Source: Granulosicoccus sp036478595 (GTDB lineage: Bacteria; Pseudomonadota; Gammaproteobacteria; Granulosicoccales; Granulosicoccaceae). From it: DNA of 64,000 nucleotides. Made by a program: the position numbers and the translations under genes. Every line of letters begins with the position of its first letter. Position 1 is the first letter of the stretch. A model generated the notes under the pieces. It had not been told where the DNA came from. It saw only the letters and a program-made list of their open reading frames with translations, and did no database searches. Shown in pieces: positions 9,046 to 17,806 of the stretch. The stretch covers positions 62,001 to 126,000 of the forward strand of contig JAZGEF010000069.1 in the NCBI GenBank assembly GCA_036478595.1, in the 5' to 3' direction.

Positions 9046-9543
9046 TTATTCCTCTTCTAAAATCTGTTCTAACAACTCAAATTTGAGTTTGCCTGATTTA
9101 ACACCAGACAATGATCCATCCGGTGCATACAAAAGATAGGTAGGCGTTCTCAAATATTTTTTACCGGTCTCTTGCGTAAATTGCCAAAAGAACACATCCG
9201 TCAGCGCAGCAAGATTGGTGTAGCTAGTGCCGTGATGAGCAATGTTTTTGCGAATATATTCAATGTTCTCGATTCCATCTATTGAAACGCCTATGGCGTG
9301 TGCTCGTGAATCCTTATACTTGTTGTGAAAAGCTTCGAGTAATGGTTTTTGCTCTTCACAGGCCTTGCAGTTCGCACCCCACAACATCACCACTGTCCAC
9401 TGCCCGTCACCGACAAAATTATGCAAATTAGTGCGCTCGTTTTCCAGAGTTTGTAATTCGAATGCATTGGCCGTGCCCGCAACAAGTGATGCTGAGGTTA
9501 ACAACAACGCCGCAATAATCACTTTCAATAGAGAATTTTGCAT
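9046..9543 (-). CDS. Exported thioredoxin-like protein (TlpA/ResA-type)
   Basis: 165 residues. A signal peptide ends near ANA (27). The thioredoxin fold carries a CKAC redox pair at C59/C62 in MLWGANCKAC and a cis-proline segment RTPTYLLY near 135. Such proteins reduce disulfides in periplasmic partners or carry out cytochrome-c maturation-type chemistry; no cytochrome genes are adjacent, so the partner is unknown. It lies between a lipoprotein pair (upstream, 42 bp) and an amino-acid-binding protein (downstream, 6 bp), all on the same strand. Confidence 0.75.
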   Translation of the reverse strand: MQNSLLKVIIAALLLTSASLVAGTANAFELQTLENERTNLHNFVGDGQWTVVMLWGANCKACEEQKPLLEAFHNKYKDSRAHAIGVSIDGIENIEYIRKNIAHHGTSYTNLAALTDVFFWQFTQETGKKYLRTPTYLLYAPDGSLSGVKSGKLKFELLEQILEEE

Positions 9544-9585
9544 AGATTACTCATTCAGTTGACCCATACCGAACACTCATTCTAC

Positions 9586-10689
9586 TTACTTTATACGGTA
9601 GTGAACCACTTCGACAGGGACTTCGGAGTTATCAGATTCGTGACGATAACTGGCTCGAATACATTCAGCCAATGCTACAGCATCTACAGGGACTCCATGG
9701 CTGGCAAACTCTTGCTCTACACGAATACCCCTGACTCGAGCATATTCGTTTTCACCATCAACATCGGTGCATGCTGTTACTACAAAGATATCACCTGGTA
9801 GATACTCTCTGACCATCAATCTAACTGCTTGTTTATTACCAGGCCCCATTATCATGGTTTTATTGTTACCAAAGATCAATACGGCTCTACGCGAGCGTTC
9901 GTATGCCGAAAAATCCACAGGAGCCCGTTGCGATTCCGTTTCGAAAAAGCGCTTCTTGGCCTCGTCAAAAATTGCGGTTTGTGACGTTCTCTTTGCGTGT
10001 GGTGTTGTATCGTAATCATTGACATCAACCTCACTAATCACTGGCCGTATGAGGATATCGTCTTCGGTTTGTACACCTGATATAAACGTATCACCGGCTC
10101 CACCTTGCTCCCGGAAAATCGCATCATTTAATACGATATCAGTCGCTTGCTGGGTACCCGATACAGCCATTAATGATGACGGAAAAATACCCGTATCGGT
10201 GGTAATGTACTCGCGGCTTACATGGAGCTTTCCGACAGCAATGTCGTAGTCTGTAATCGGGCCAGAATCTGTCTCTGAAAACCGTTTGCCATATGACACG
10301 TAATTTTTACCTTGATCTGCAGACACCAATTGCAAACCAAATCCGGCGTTTTCTAACGCTCGAATCAATGCATTACCAAAAGTTGTTTGAGCACGTGACA
10401 CCTGCAGAGTGATAACGGCAGGCTGTAGTTCGGGTATTTGAACCAATGCTGATACTAAGTTGGATGCGATCAGCTGTAACTGCCGAAGTTCTTCGGCTGT
10501 GGCGTCAGTCATAACATCTTCGTTAGCACCAACCACCGGCAGATATGGCATGTTGTCACGACTCAGAGGTGATGTGGCTGTTGAAGGCTCTGCTGGTGCA
10601 ACCGTTGGCCCTTCCGGTATCGTTTTAATGACACACCCCGCCATCATGCTCGCGAGCAGTACAATTATTGCCGCTTGACTCAAGTTCAC
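9586..10689 (-). CDS. Lipoprotein, second of a paralogous pair, OmpA-like C-terminus
   Basis: About 367 residues. The start is taken as GTG 10689: it overlaps the upstream stop as GTGA and sits 7 bases after a GGAGGG site, whereas the ATG at 10707 contains that site. The protein opens with a lipoprotein signal (LASMMAGC). A middle segment (FGLQLVSADQGKNYVSY) matches the same region of the upstream neighbour. The last 90 residues (VFVVTACTDVDGENEYARVRGIRVEQEFASHGV) resemble OmpA-type peptidoglycan-associated domains in layout, but the usual NxxLSxxRA signature is not clear. Probably anchored in the outer membrane; function unknown. Confidence 0.65.
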   Translation of the reverse strand: MNLSQAAIIVLLASMMAGCVIKTIPEGPTVAPAEPSTATSPLSRDNMPYLPVVGANEDVMTDATAEELRQLQLIASNLVSALVQIPELQPAVITLQVSRAQTTFGNALIRALENAGFGLQLVSADQGKNYVSYGKRFSETDSGPITDYDIAVGKLHVSREYITTDTGIFPSSLMAVSGTQQATDIVLNDAIFREQGGAGDTFISGVQTEDDILIRPVISEVDVNDYDTTPHAKRTSQTAIFDEAKKRFFETESQRAPVDFSAYERSRRAVLIFGNNKTMIMGPGNKQAVRLMVREYLPGDIFVVTACTDVDGENEYARVRGIRVEQEFASHGVPVDAVALAECIRASYRHESDNSEVPVEVVHYRIK

Positions 10690-11786
10690 GGTGCATCCCT
10701 CCGCCATACTTCAACCACAACGCCGCGGCTGGGGAATCGATCTCCTGCAGTTTGCGGCGCCCAGCAGCCTTCATCAAGAATCCGATCTCGGGCAACACCA
10801 TGAGACATAAATTCTTCCGTGATTCGTTCTGCTCTACCGAGCGCCAAGCCTTCATTGCCTAGCTCTGAAGCGGTTGGCCCATTACTACAACCAACCACAC
10901 TGATCAAGTCGGTGCGTTCGTCAAACTCATTAAGTATCACAAACACCATGCGTTTACCCAATCTACCCAAGCGTAGTTGATCATCTCCAAACGGCACCAC
11001 ATCACGACTGCGACGATGATGACCGTCGAGCACTGATGTAAAGTTACTGGCATCACCGAAGAATAGATTACCGATCTCTAAATTACTGGAGTTAAGCGCT
11101 TGCAAGGTAGGAGCGCCAGTAGCGCGTTCCGTCACACCACTAACCACATCTGACGTGATCAACGATATCGTTGGTATACCCTCGCCAATTTCTGTAGCAG
11201 ATGTGAATTTAATATTATCCACCGCTACAGTGGTCTGACCAAGATGTTTAAATAAGCTTCTGTCGATCTTGGCAGCGATACGGCTACCCGCTAGCATCAT
11301 GGCAGACACTGGAAACAACAACCCGTCCGAACGTATTTCATAGCGGCGCTGTATTTCAATATCGCCTACATTCAGGGTGTAGGTATTTTCCAACACATCG
11401 CCAGTAGCATCAGCTTGTTTTTTGTATCGCAAGAAATTAGCGCCTTGATCGGCCTTTACTTGCTGGATGCCATAGCCCTCCACGATCAGCTCAGACAACA
11501 GATATTTTAGAAAAATATCCTGCTCAGTGGGTATTTGAATGGTCGTGGTAGCTGGATGGGCTAACTGGCGCAATACGTAGATGAGATCTTTCGCGACTAA
11601 ATCCTCTCGCAGCGGCTGGCTCACCTTTTTTGCAACGGGCGCTTCAACAACTTCTGTCGCTTTAGTTTTGGGTGTTTCACAACCCGCCAATACCAGCACC
11701 GCGCTCAAGCCCATCGCAAGCCTAAGCTTTCGCTGTGGGCGTTGGTTAAATTGAGTCGTCCTGACCAAAGATTTATTTACACTCAT
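10686..11786 (-). CDS. Lipoprotein, first of a paralogous pair, OmpA-like C-terminus
   Basis: About 366 residues if ATG 11786 is used; ATG 11831 is in frame upstream but would add a non-signal extension. A basic stretch (RPQRKLRLAMG) leads into a lipobox VLVLAGC. Middle region YGIQQVKADQGANFLRYKK parallels the downstream gene. The C-terminus (DLISVVGCSNGP, then LALGRAERITEEFMSHGVARDRI) follows the OmpA/Pal pattern of a helix with an R-A-E core after a DGxxD-like strand. The two genes overlap by four bases and are surely co-translated. No known family could be named; an envelope structural or assembly role is a guess. Confidence 0.65.
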   Translation of the reverse strand: MSVNKSLVRTTQFNQRPQRKLRLAMGLSAVLVLAGCETPKTKATEVVEAPVAKKVSQPLREDLVAKDLIYVLRQLAHPATTTIQIPTEQDIFLKYLLSELIVEGYGIQQVKADQGANFLRYKKQADATGDVLENTYTLNVGDIEIQRRYEIRSDGLLFPVSAMMLAGSRIAAKIDRSLFKHLGQTTVAVDNIKFTSATEIGEGIPTISLITSDVVSGVTERATGAPTLQALNSSNLEIGNLFFGDASNFTSVLDGHHRRSRDVVPFGDDQLRLGRLGKRMVFVILNEFDERTDLISVVGCSNGPTASELGNEGLALGRAERITEEFMSHGVARDRILDEGCWAPQTAGDRFPSRGVVVEVWRRDAP

Positions 11787-11938
11787 AGGTCTGTAACCCA
11801 ATACGCCAATAGTCGCTCTAAGGACCGACAAGCGTACACAAACTCGGCAGATAACACTGCTAACCGAGTCTCGAAAAAAACAATGCCTCCATCACATTTC
11901 CCATTTTACTGGCCCATACCAATATCCGGGAGCCTTTA

Positions 11939-12556
11939 TTAGAAGGGGGCTTCGGCAGTGATGCGCAGCATTGCCTTGGTAATGGGATGTTCGAACTCGA
12001 GGCACTGAGCATGCAGCATGAGCCGCTCGGCTGCCGCGCCATAAAGCCGGTCACCTACAATTGGACTATTTAGACCTTGAGCAGCCGCGCTATGCACCCG
12101 CAGTTGATGAGTGCGGCCCGTGACTGGTTGGAACAAAACACGCGTAAATGATGCACCCTCGGGCATTAATCGCCACAGCGTTGCAGCAGCCTTTCCATGC
12201 TCATGGCAAACAATCTGAGAAGGTCGATTGTCAATATCAGAGCGAATAGGCAAAGTAACCAGGCCGCCGAGCCCGATTGGCTTTGATGTCAGCAAAGCGA
12301 TATAACGTTTAGCTACCCGTCGTTTTTCAAACAGCTGTTGGAGTTGCCGGTGGATATCCCTACGCTTTGCTAATAACAGCAGACCAGATGTATCCATGTC
12401 CAGCCTATGTACCAGTAGCGGGCCAGTGGCATCCGGGTAGGCATGAGCTACTTGAGTAGCAATAGAGCCATCCATCGTTTTACCTGGCTGTGACAACACG
12501 CCAGCAGGCTTGTTGACCACCAGCAAAAAATCATCTTCAAATGAGATCTCTAACAT
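11939..12556 (-). CDS. RluA-family pseudouridine synthase
   Basis: 205 residues. HRLDMDTSGLL puts the catalytic aspartate at D53, and QPVTGRTHQLRVH near 160 is the second family signature. These enzymes isomerise uridine to pseudouridine in rRNA or tRNA. There is no N-terminal S4 domain, and the length is near that of E. coli RluA (23S U746/tRNA U32), so an RluA-like role is plausible, but the target cannot be read from sequence. It starts 3 bp after the TauE-type gene and is probably co-transcribed with it. Confidence 0.88.
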   Translation of the reverse strand: MLEISFEDDFLLVVNKPAGVLSQPGKTMDGSIATQVAHAYPDATGPLLVHRLDMDTSGLLLLAKRRDIHRQLQQLFEKRRVAKRYIALLTSKPIGLGGLVTLPIRSDIDNRPSQIVCHEHGKAAATLWRLMPEGASFTRVLFQPVTGRTHQLRVHSAAAQGLNSPIVGDRLYGAAAERLMLHAQCLEFEHPITKAMLRITAEAPF

Positions 12557-12559
12557 GGA

Positions 12560-13309
12560 TTAAGCAGTTATTTCTCGCCAAAGCAGGTTGATGCCCATGA
12601 ATAAAAAGAACCACAGCATTAACTTGCGAAACAACTCGTTGCTCACCCGCCTGCGTAACACTTCGCCAATCGAAAAACCGAGAATCGCTGGTACCACCAG
12701 TAACGCTGAGATGCGAGTTTGATCCAGCGATATCATGTCGATGTTCCAGTAACAGCCGAATAGCGTAATACTGCCTACCAGCAGCAACATTCCCACCGTG
12801 GATACAAATACTTCTTTATCGGCACGGGTTGAAGTTAAGTAAACAATAATGGCTGGCGCCCAGATGGAGGTAAGCCCACCCATCACACCTGCCACGACGC
12901 CAGTGCTAATTTGCGCCGGTAACTTGTACTTTGGCAACAAAGCAGGTGGATCAATCCAAAGGCTCGTTATGGCAAAAATGGCCACTGCAACTCCGACGAA
13001 CAGCGACAACAGCTCGTGCGGAAAATCTGCCGACACTCGCGTAAAGATAATGATAAACGCGACCATGGTTAATAGCAGTAGCCAAATTTCTTTGAAGGTT
13101 TTGACTATTTGACCACTGCGAATTACTTGCCATAAATTGGTTGCGATCATGGGTATTATCGCCAACAATATCGCTGTGCGAGCATCTATAAAAATTGCCA
13201 TCGCCGCGATTACGGCTGTTGGAAATCCAATGCCAAGCGTCCCCTTCAACACGCCAGCCAACAGATAAACAACCCCCGCTATCCAGATAACATTGTGGGT
13301 TATTTCCAT
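12560..13309 (-). CDS. TauE/SafE family membrane exporter
   Basis: 249 residues, almost all hydrophobic, with about seven to eight membrane spans. Typical glycine-rich helices are present (GVLKGTLGIGFPTAV near the N-terminus, GVVAGVMGGLTSIWAPAIIVYL in the middle), the twin motif of the TauE/SafE family. Members export sulfite or organosulfonates or import small anions; the substrate here is unknown. The gene diverges from mgsA across about 210 bp containing a perfect inverted repeat, so control could be shared, but that is inference. Confidence 0.85.
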   Translation of the reverse strand: MEITHNVIWIAGVVYLLAGVLKGTLGIGFPTAVIAAMAIFIDARTAILLAIIPMIATNLWQVIRSGQIVKTFKEIWLLLLTMVAFIIIFTRVSADFPHELLSLFVGVAVAIFAITSLWIDPPALLPKYKLPAQISTGVVAGVMGGLTSIWAPAIIVYLTSTRADKEVFVSTVGMLLLVGSITLFGCYWNIDMISLDQTRISALLVVPAILGFSIGEVLRRRVSNELFRKLMLWFFLFMGINLLWREITA

Positions 13310-13343
13310 GATTCAATCAGTGTCTCTAGTGGTATTCAGCGCC

Positions 13344-13376
13344 ATCGATATTTGTATTATCAACACAAATATCGAT
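13344..13376. promoter_or_regulatory. Perfect 12-bp inverted repeat upstream of mgsA
   Basis: ATCGATATTTGT at 13344-13355 and ACAAATATCGAT at 13365-13376, with a 9-base spacer. It is AT-rich, symmetric and lies in the divergent promoter region between the TauE-type gene and mgsABC-gmaS. No T-run follows on either strand, so an operator is likelier than a terminator. A smaller repeat, CTCGA...TCGAG (13405-13422), follows. No regulator gene is adjacent to name as its partner. Confidence 0.5.
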
Positions 13377-13522
13377 TGCAAAGTATGTGGTCTAAGATTG
13401 GCTACTCGATCAATTTGTCGAGATTGCGTCATCGACTGAAATACCCAGCCAACTCGCTTGTTAGAGGGCTTCGCACTGTGGTAATTTGCCTCGTAATTAA
13501 CTGAAATTCCACGAGAGAGCTC

Positions 13523-14437
13523 ATGTGCGGCATAGTTGGTCTGTATCTGAAAAACGAAGCCTTACGGCCTAAATTAGGCGAACTGTTCGCGCCCATGTTA
13601 TCCGAAATGCGTAGCCGTGGGCCTGATTCGGCTGGGGTCGCAATTTACCGTAACTCGGTGGCCGAAAGCGAAACCAAGTATTCACTCGCTCACGATAGCA
13701 GCGACTACGACTGGAAGGCCGTTGATACCGGGATAGAATCAACCTTTGAATGCGAAGCTCGCATTGCTCAGATTGACACCCACGCTATTCTCGTCACCAC
13801 ACTAGCTGAAAGTGATCTGCGTGGCTGGATAACAGAACACCACCCTGAGGTGCGCCTGGTTGGCTCAGGTCAAAGCCTAGAGATATTCAAAGAGGTTGGG
13901 CTACCTGATGACGTCTATCGCCGCTTCTCGCTTAAAGAGGCTGAAGGCAGTCATATGATCGGTCACACTCGTATGGCTACTGAAAGCGCGGTGACTACGG
14001 CTGGCTCTCACCCATTCGCCACTGGCTCTGACCTCTGCTTGGTACATAACGGCTCGTTATCCAATCACAATCGCTTACGTGAGCAGCTACAAAAAGCAGG
14101 CTTACACTTTCAAACTGAGAACGACACCGAAGTCGCTGCGGCCTATATGACATGGAAGCTACGTCAAGGTTTAAGCCTTCACGATGCACTCGAAGGTGCA
14201 ATTGATGATCTAGATGGTTTCTACACTTTTTGTGTAGGCACTGGCGATGGTTTCGCTGTGTTGCGTGATCCTATCGCTTGTAAACATGCAGTAATGGCCG
14301 AGACCGATGACTGGGTAGCCATGGCTACTGAGTTTCGTTCTATCGCCACTCTGCCCGATTCAAACAACGCCAATATTTGGGAGCCAAAACCCGCCACCGT
14401 TTATACTTGGGGTGGCACAGGTGAGGTAGAGCATTGA
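13523..14437 (+). CDS. mgsA: N-methylglutamate synthase subunit A (class II glutamine amidotransferase)
   Basis: 304 residues opening with MCGIVGLYLKN: Cys2 becomes the N-terminal nucleophile of a class II amidotransferase after Met removal. RGPDSAG and GHTRMAT...VHNGSLSNHNRLR are the standard signatures. In N-methylglutamate synthase this domain works on gamma-glutamylmethylamide, freeing methylamine for transfer to 2-oxoglutarate. The protein equals the glutaminase domain of glutamate synthase as a separate subunit (GlxB/MgsA type). It heads the operon; its stop overlaps mgsB by four bases. The start is supported by a GAGAG site and by the need for Cys at position 2. Confidence 0.9.
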   Translation: MCGIVGLYLKNEALRPKLGELFAPMLSEMRSRGPDSAGVAIYRNSVAESETKYSLAHDSSDYDWKAVDTGIESTFECEARIAQIDTHAILVTTLAESDLRGWITEHHPEVRLVGSGQSLEIFKEVGLPDDVYRRFSLKEAEGSHMIGHTRMATESAVTTAGSHPFATGSDLCLVHNGSLSNHNRLREQLQKAGLHFQTENDTEVAAAYMTWKLRQGLSLHDALEGAIDDLDGFYTFCVGTGDGFAVLRDPIACKHAVMAETDDWVAMATEFRSIATLPDSNNANIWEPKPATVYTWGGTGEVEH

Positions 14438-15132
14438 TGAGCACTTCGCACTTAGAAAAACTGAATTTACAAACACTCGGCTTACGTGCCATTAATTCGC
14501 AGTTAAATACTAGCGATGTAACACCAGGCTCTAAATGGGAAATCACCGAGCCACAAGGTCAGCATGCTATCGCCTGTGGCCTACAAGCCAACATTAAGGT
14601 GGATATACGCGGCCACGTGGGGTTTTACTGCGCTGGCATGAATGAACAAGCTGATGTGACAGTGCATGGTCACGCCGGTGTCGGCATTGCTGAAAATATG
14701 ATGTCCGGCCAAGTACGCGTTACTGGCAATGCTAGCCAGGCGGCCGGCGCAACGGCGCATGGTGGGTTGTTAGTCATTGAGGGAGATGCCTCCTCTCGTT
14801 GTGGTATCTCGATGAAAGGTATTAACATTGTTGTTGGTGGTTCAGTTGGCCATATGAGCGCGTTCATGGCACAAAGCGGCAACCTGGTAGTCTGCGGTGA
14901 CGCAGGCGAAGCCTTGGGTGATTCAATTTACGAGGCGCGCCTATTTGTGCGCGGTAACGTTGAGAACTTGGGTGCCGACTGCATTGAAAAACCCATGACA
15001 GATGAACACATCAAAACAGTCGATGGCCTACTTAAAAAAGCCGGTATCGATGCCAATGCTAAAGAGTTCAAACGCTACGGCTCAGCTCGCCAGCTCTACA
15101 ACTTTGACATTGACAACGCGGACGCCTACTAA
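14434..15132 (+). CDS. mgsB: N-methylglutamate synthase subunit B (GXGXG domain)
   Basis: 232 residues corresponding to the C-terminal GXGXG beta-helix domain of glutamate synthase large subunit (GltB3/GlxC type), with repeated short G-x-x-G turns such as VHGHAGVGIAENM and VVGGSVGHMSAFMAQSG. It is a structural subunit that links the amidotransferase and FMN subunits and shapes the ammonia/methylamine channel. Starts inside the end of mgsA (ATGA) and is followed by mgsC after 2 bp, so translation is coupled throughout. Confidence 0.9.
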   Translation: MMSTSHLEKLNLQTLGLRAINSQLNTSDVTPGSKWEITEPQGQHAIACGLQANIKVDIRGHVGFYCAGMNEQADVTVHGHAGVGIAENMMSGQVRVTGNASQAAGATAHGGLLVIEGDASSRCGISMKGINIVVGGSVGHMSAFMAQSGNLVVCGDAGEALGDSIYEARLFVRGNVENLGADCIEKPMTDEHIKTVDGLLKKAGIDANAKEFKRYGSARQLYNFDIDNADAY

Positions 15133-15134
15133 CA

Positions 15135-16460
15135 ATGACCAATAAAGCTCCTCGCACTCTGCCGCGTAAGTCAGCCACGCTAGATGACTACACGCTATCC
15201 GAAATACGCCGTGCAGCCAGCACCGGTATCTACGACATTCGTGGCGGCGGTGCCAAACGTCAATTGCCCCATTTTGACGACTTGCTGTTTCTTGGTGCGT
15301 CCATGTCTCGCTATCCACTTGAGGGCTATCGAGAACGATGCGGCACCGAAGTGACGCTCGGCACACGCTTCGCTAGTAAGCCGATTCAACTTGATATTCC
15401 GATCACCATCGCCGGTATGAGCTTTGGTTCACTATCTGGGCAAGCAAAAGAATCGCTCGGCCGCGGTGCCAATATCGCAGGCACCTCTACCACCACCGGT
15501 GATGGCGGCATGACACCTGAAGAACGTGGCCACTCCAAGCTGCTTGTATATCAGTACCTGCCATCTCGCTACGGCATGAACCCTGCTGATTTACGCAAGG
15601 CCGACGCAATTGAAATAGTCGTTGGCCAGGGTGCAAAGCCAGGCGGTGGCGGTATGTTGCTGGGCCATAAAATTTCTGACCGCGTTGCACAAATGCGCTC
15701 GCTACCAAAAGGCATTGATCAGCGATCTGCTTGCCGGCATCCAGATTGGACTGGACCAGACGATCTTGAAATCAAGATCCTTGAGCTTCGCGAAATCACC
15801 AATTGGGAAAAACCCATCTATATCAAGCTAGGTGGTGCACGACCGTATTATGATACTGCGCTTGCAGTAAAAGCCGGTGCTGATGTTATTGTGGTCGATG
15901 GCATGCAAGGCGGCACCGCAGCCACACAAGATGTGTTTATCGAACATGTAGGCCAACCCACTCTGGCGTGTATTCGCCCTGCTGTACAAGCGCTTAAAGA
16001 TATGGATATGCATCGCAAGGTGCAATTAATCGTATCTGGTGGTATTCGTAATGGCGCTGACGTGGCGAAGGCGATGGCACTCGGGGCTGATGCAGTATCG
16101 ATTGGGTCAGCTGCGCTAGTTGCGTTAGGTGATAACCACCCTGATCTCGAAGAGGAATATCAAAAGCTCGGCACTACCGCCGGTGCGTACGATGATTGGC
16201 ACGAAGGTTTAGACCCCGCGGGCATCACTACGCAAGACCCAACACTTGCCACCCGGCTCAACCCAGAAGTTGCCGGCCGTCGCCTGGCCAACTACCTAAA
16301 GGTGATGACGCTTGAGGCGCAAACCATTGCGCGTGCTTGCGGTAAAAACCATGTACATAATCTTGAGCCTGACGACTTAGTAGCATTAACAGTGGAATCA
16401 GCTGCAATGGCGGGCGTGCCCTTGTCAGGCACTAGCTGGATACCCGGTCAAAACGGCTAA
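15135..16460 (+). CDS. mgsC: N-methylglutamate synthase subunit C (FMN glutamate-synthase domain)
   Basis: 441 residues, the FMN-binding TIM barrel of glutamate synthase as its own subunit. Seen: GMSFGSLSGQAKESLGRGAN, TGDGGMTPEER, a GAKPGGGGMLLGHK loop, VDGMQGGTAATQDVF, and the phosphate-binding GGIRNGADVAKAMALGADAVSIG. It forms N-methylglutamate from 2-oxoglutarate and methylamine reductively. The C-terminal ACGKNHVHNL is the short motif seen in GlxD/MgsC proteins in place of the large iron-sulfur region of GltB. Followed by gmaS after 39 bp. Confidence 0.92.
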   Translation: MTNKAPRTLPRKSATLDDYTLSEIRRAASTGIYDIRGGGAKRQLPHFDDLLFLGASMSRYPLEGYRERCGTEVTLGTRFASKPIQLDIPITIAGMSFGSLSGQAKESLGRGANIAGTSTTTGDGGMTPEERGHSKLLVYQYLPSRYGMNPADLRKADAIEIVVGQGAKPGGGGMLLGHKISDRVAQMRSLPKGIDQRSACRHPDWTGPDDLEIKILELREITNWEKPIYIKLGGARPYYDTALAVKAGADVIVVDGMQGGTAATQDVFIEHVGQPTLACIRPAVQALKDMDMHRKVQLIVSGGIRNGADVAKAMALGADAVSIGSAALVALGDNHPDLEEEYQKLGTTAGAYDDWHEGLDPAGITTQDPTLATRLNPEVAGRRLANYLKVMTLEAQTIARACGKNHVHNLEPDDLVALTVESAAMAGVPLSGTSWIPGQNG

Positions 16461-16499
16461 GCCGTCTATTACAAAAAACCAACAAACTCAGGAGCACAT

Positions 16500-17804
16500 A
16501 TGTCCGATCTAGCCAAGTTTGCCAAAGATAACAACGTCAAGTATTTTCTATTTAACTTTACGGATTTATTTGGCACACAGAGAGCTAAGCTTGTCCCCGC
16601 ACAGGCGGTTGCATCAATGCAAAAGTCCGGAGCGGGTTTTGCAGGCTTTGCATCATGGCTAGACATGACACCTGCGCACCCGGATATGTTTGTTATGCCT
16701 GACGCTAGTTCAGTTATTCAACTACCCTGGAAACCCGAGGTCGCTTGGGTTGCGGGCGATCCTTGGATGGATGGCGAACCCGTTGCGCAAGCACCACGTA
16801 ACGTGCTCAAGCGTTTGATGGCAGAGGCAGGCGAACAAGGCCTGTTACCCAAATCTGGTGTAGAACCCGAATTCCATTTGATCTCGGCAGACGGCAGCAC
16901 CATTTCAGACGCCAGAGACACGCAAGAGAAACCTTGCTACGATCAATCTGCGGTGATGCGTCGATACGATGTTATCTCTGAAATATGCACCACAATGATC
17001 GAACTCGGTTGGGGCCCTTATCAGAACGATCATGAAGATGCTAACGGCCAATTTGAAATTAACTGGGACTTCAACGACGCATTAACCACAGCCGACCAAC
17101 ATTGCTTCTTTAAGTTTATGGTGAAGTCGATTGCAGAGAAGCATGACTTACGTGCCACCTTTATGCCTAAACCATTTATTAACCTCACTGGCAATGGCTG
17201 CCACGTGCATCTATCAGTCTGGGATCTAAAAGGTAAAAAGAATCTATTCCACGACAAGAAAGATGAAGTGGGCTTGTCCGCCATGGCCTATCATTTTTTA
17301 GGCGGATTAATGAAGCATGGCGAAGGAATCACCGCCATAACCAATCCAACGGTGAACTCTTACAAGCGCATCAATGCACCACCGACTCTATCCGGCGCGA
17401 CCTGGTCACCTAGCTCGATTACCTACGGCGGCAACAACCGTACGCACATGGTTCGTGTGCCGGATGAAGGGCGAATCGAGTTTCGTTTAGCTGACGGCGC
17501 TGCCAACCCGTACTTACTACAAGCGATCATGTTGGCGGCCGGCCTTGCAGGCATTAATCAAGAGCTCGACCCAGGCAAGCGTTTAGATATTGATATGTAC
17601 ACCGAAGGCCACAAGGTTAAAGGCGCTAAGAAGTTACCGCAAAACCTATTGGATGCATTACGCACCTTTGGTAAAGACAAAGACCTACAAAGTGCTTTGG
17701 GAGACGAATGCTCTGCTGCGTTTATCAAGCTAAAAACTAAGGAGTGGAACACATTTACAACACAGCTCACTCAGTGGGAACGTGATACTACGTTGGATTG
17801 TTAG
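16500..17804 (+). CDS. gmaS: Gamma-glutamylmethylamide synthetase (glutamine-synthetase family)
   Basis: 434 residues of glutamine-synthetase fold: N-terminal beta-grasp (YFLFNFTDLFGTQRAK), EPEFHL metal/glutamate site, NGQFEINW, NGCHVHLSVW ATP loop, and NPTVNSYKRI. Class and length fit the GlnT/type III-like group containing GmaS, which joins glutamate and methylamine with ATP. True glutamine synthetase cannot be excluded by sequence alone, but position right behind mgsABC is the hallmark arrangement of the methylamine pathway. AGGAGCAC precedes the ATG. The last codons overlap the region of the next start. Confidence 0.92.
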   Translation: MSDLAKFAKDNNVKYFLFNFTDLFGTQRAKLVPAQAVASMQKSGAGFAGFASWLDMTPAHPDMFVMPDASSVIQLPWKPEVAWVAGDPWMDGEPVAQAPRNVLKRLMAEAGEQGLLPKSGVEPEFHLISADGSTISDARDTQEKPCYDQSAVMRRYDVISEICTTMIELGWGPYQNDHEDANGQFEINWDFNDALTTADQHCFFKFMVKSIAEKHDLRATFMPKPFINLTGNGCHVHLSVWDLKGKKNLFHDKKDEVGLSAMAYHFLGGLMKHGEGITAITNPTVNSYKRINAPPTLSGATWSPSSITYGGNNRTHMVRVPDEGRIEFRLADGAANPYLLQAIMLAAGLAGINQELDPGKRLDIDMYTEGHKVKGAKKLPQNLLDALRTFGKDKDLQSALGDECSAAFIKLKTKEWNTFTTQLTQWERDTTLDC

Positions 17805-17806
17805 TG

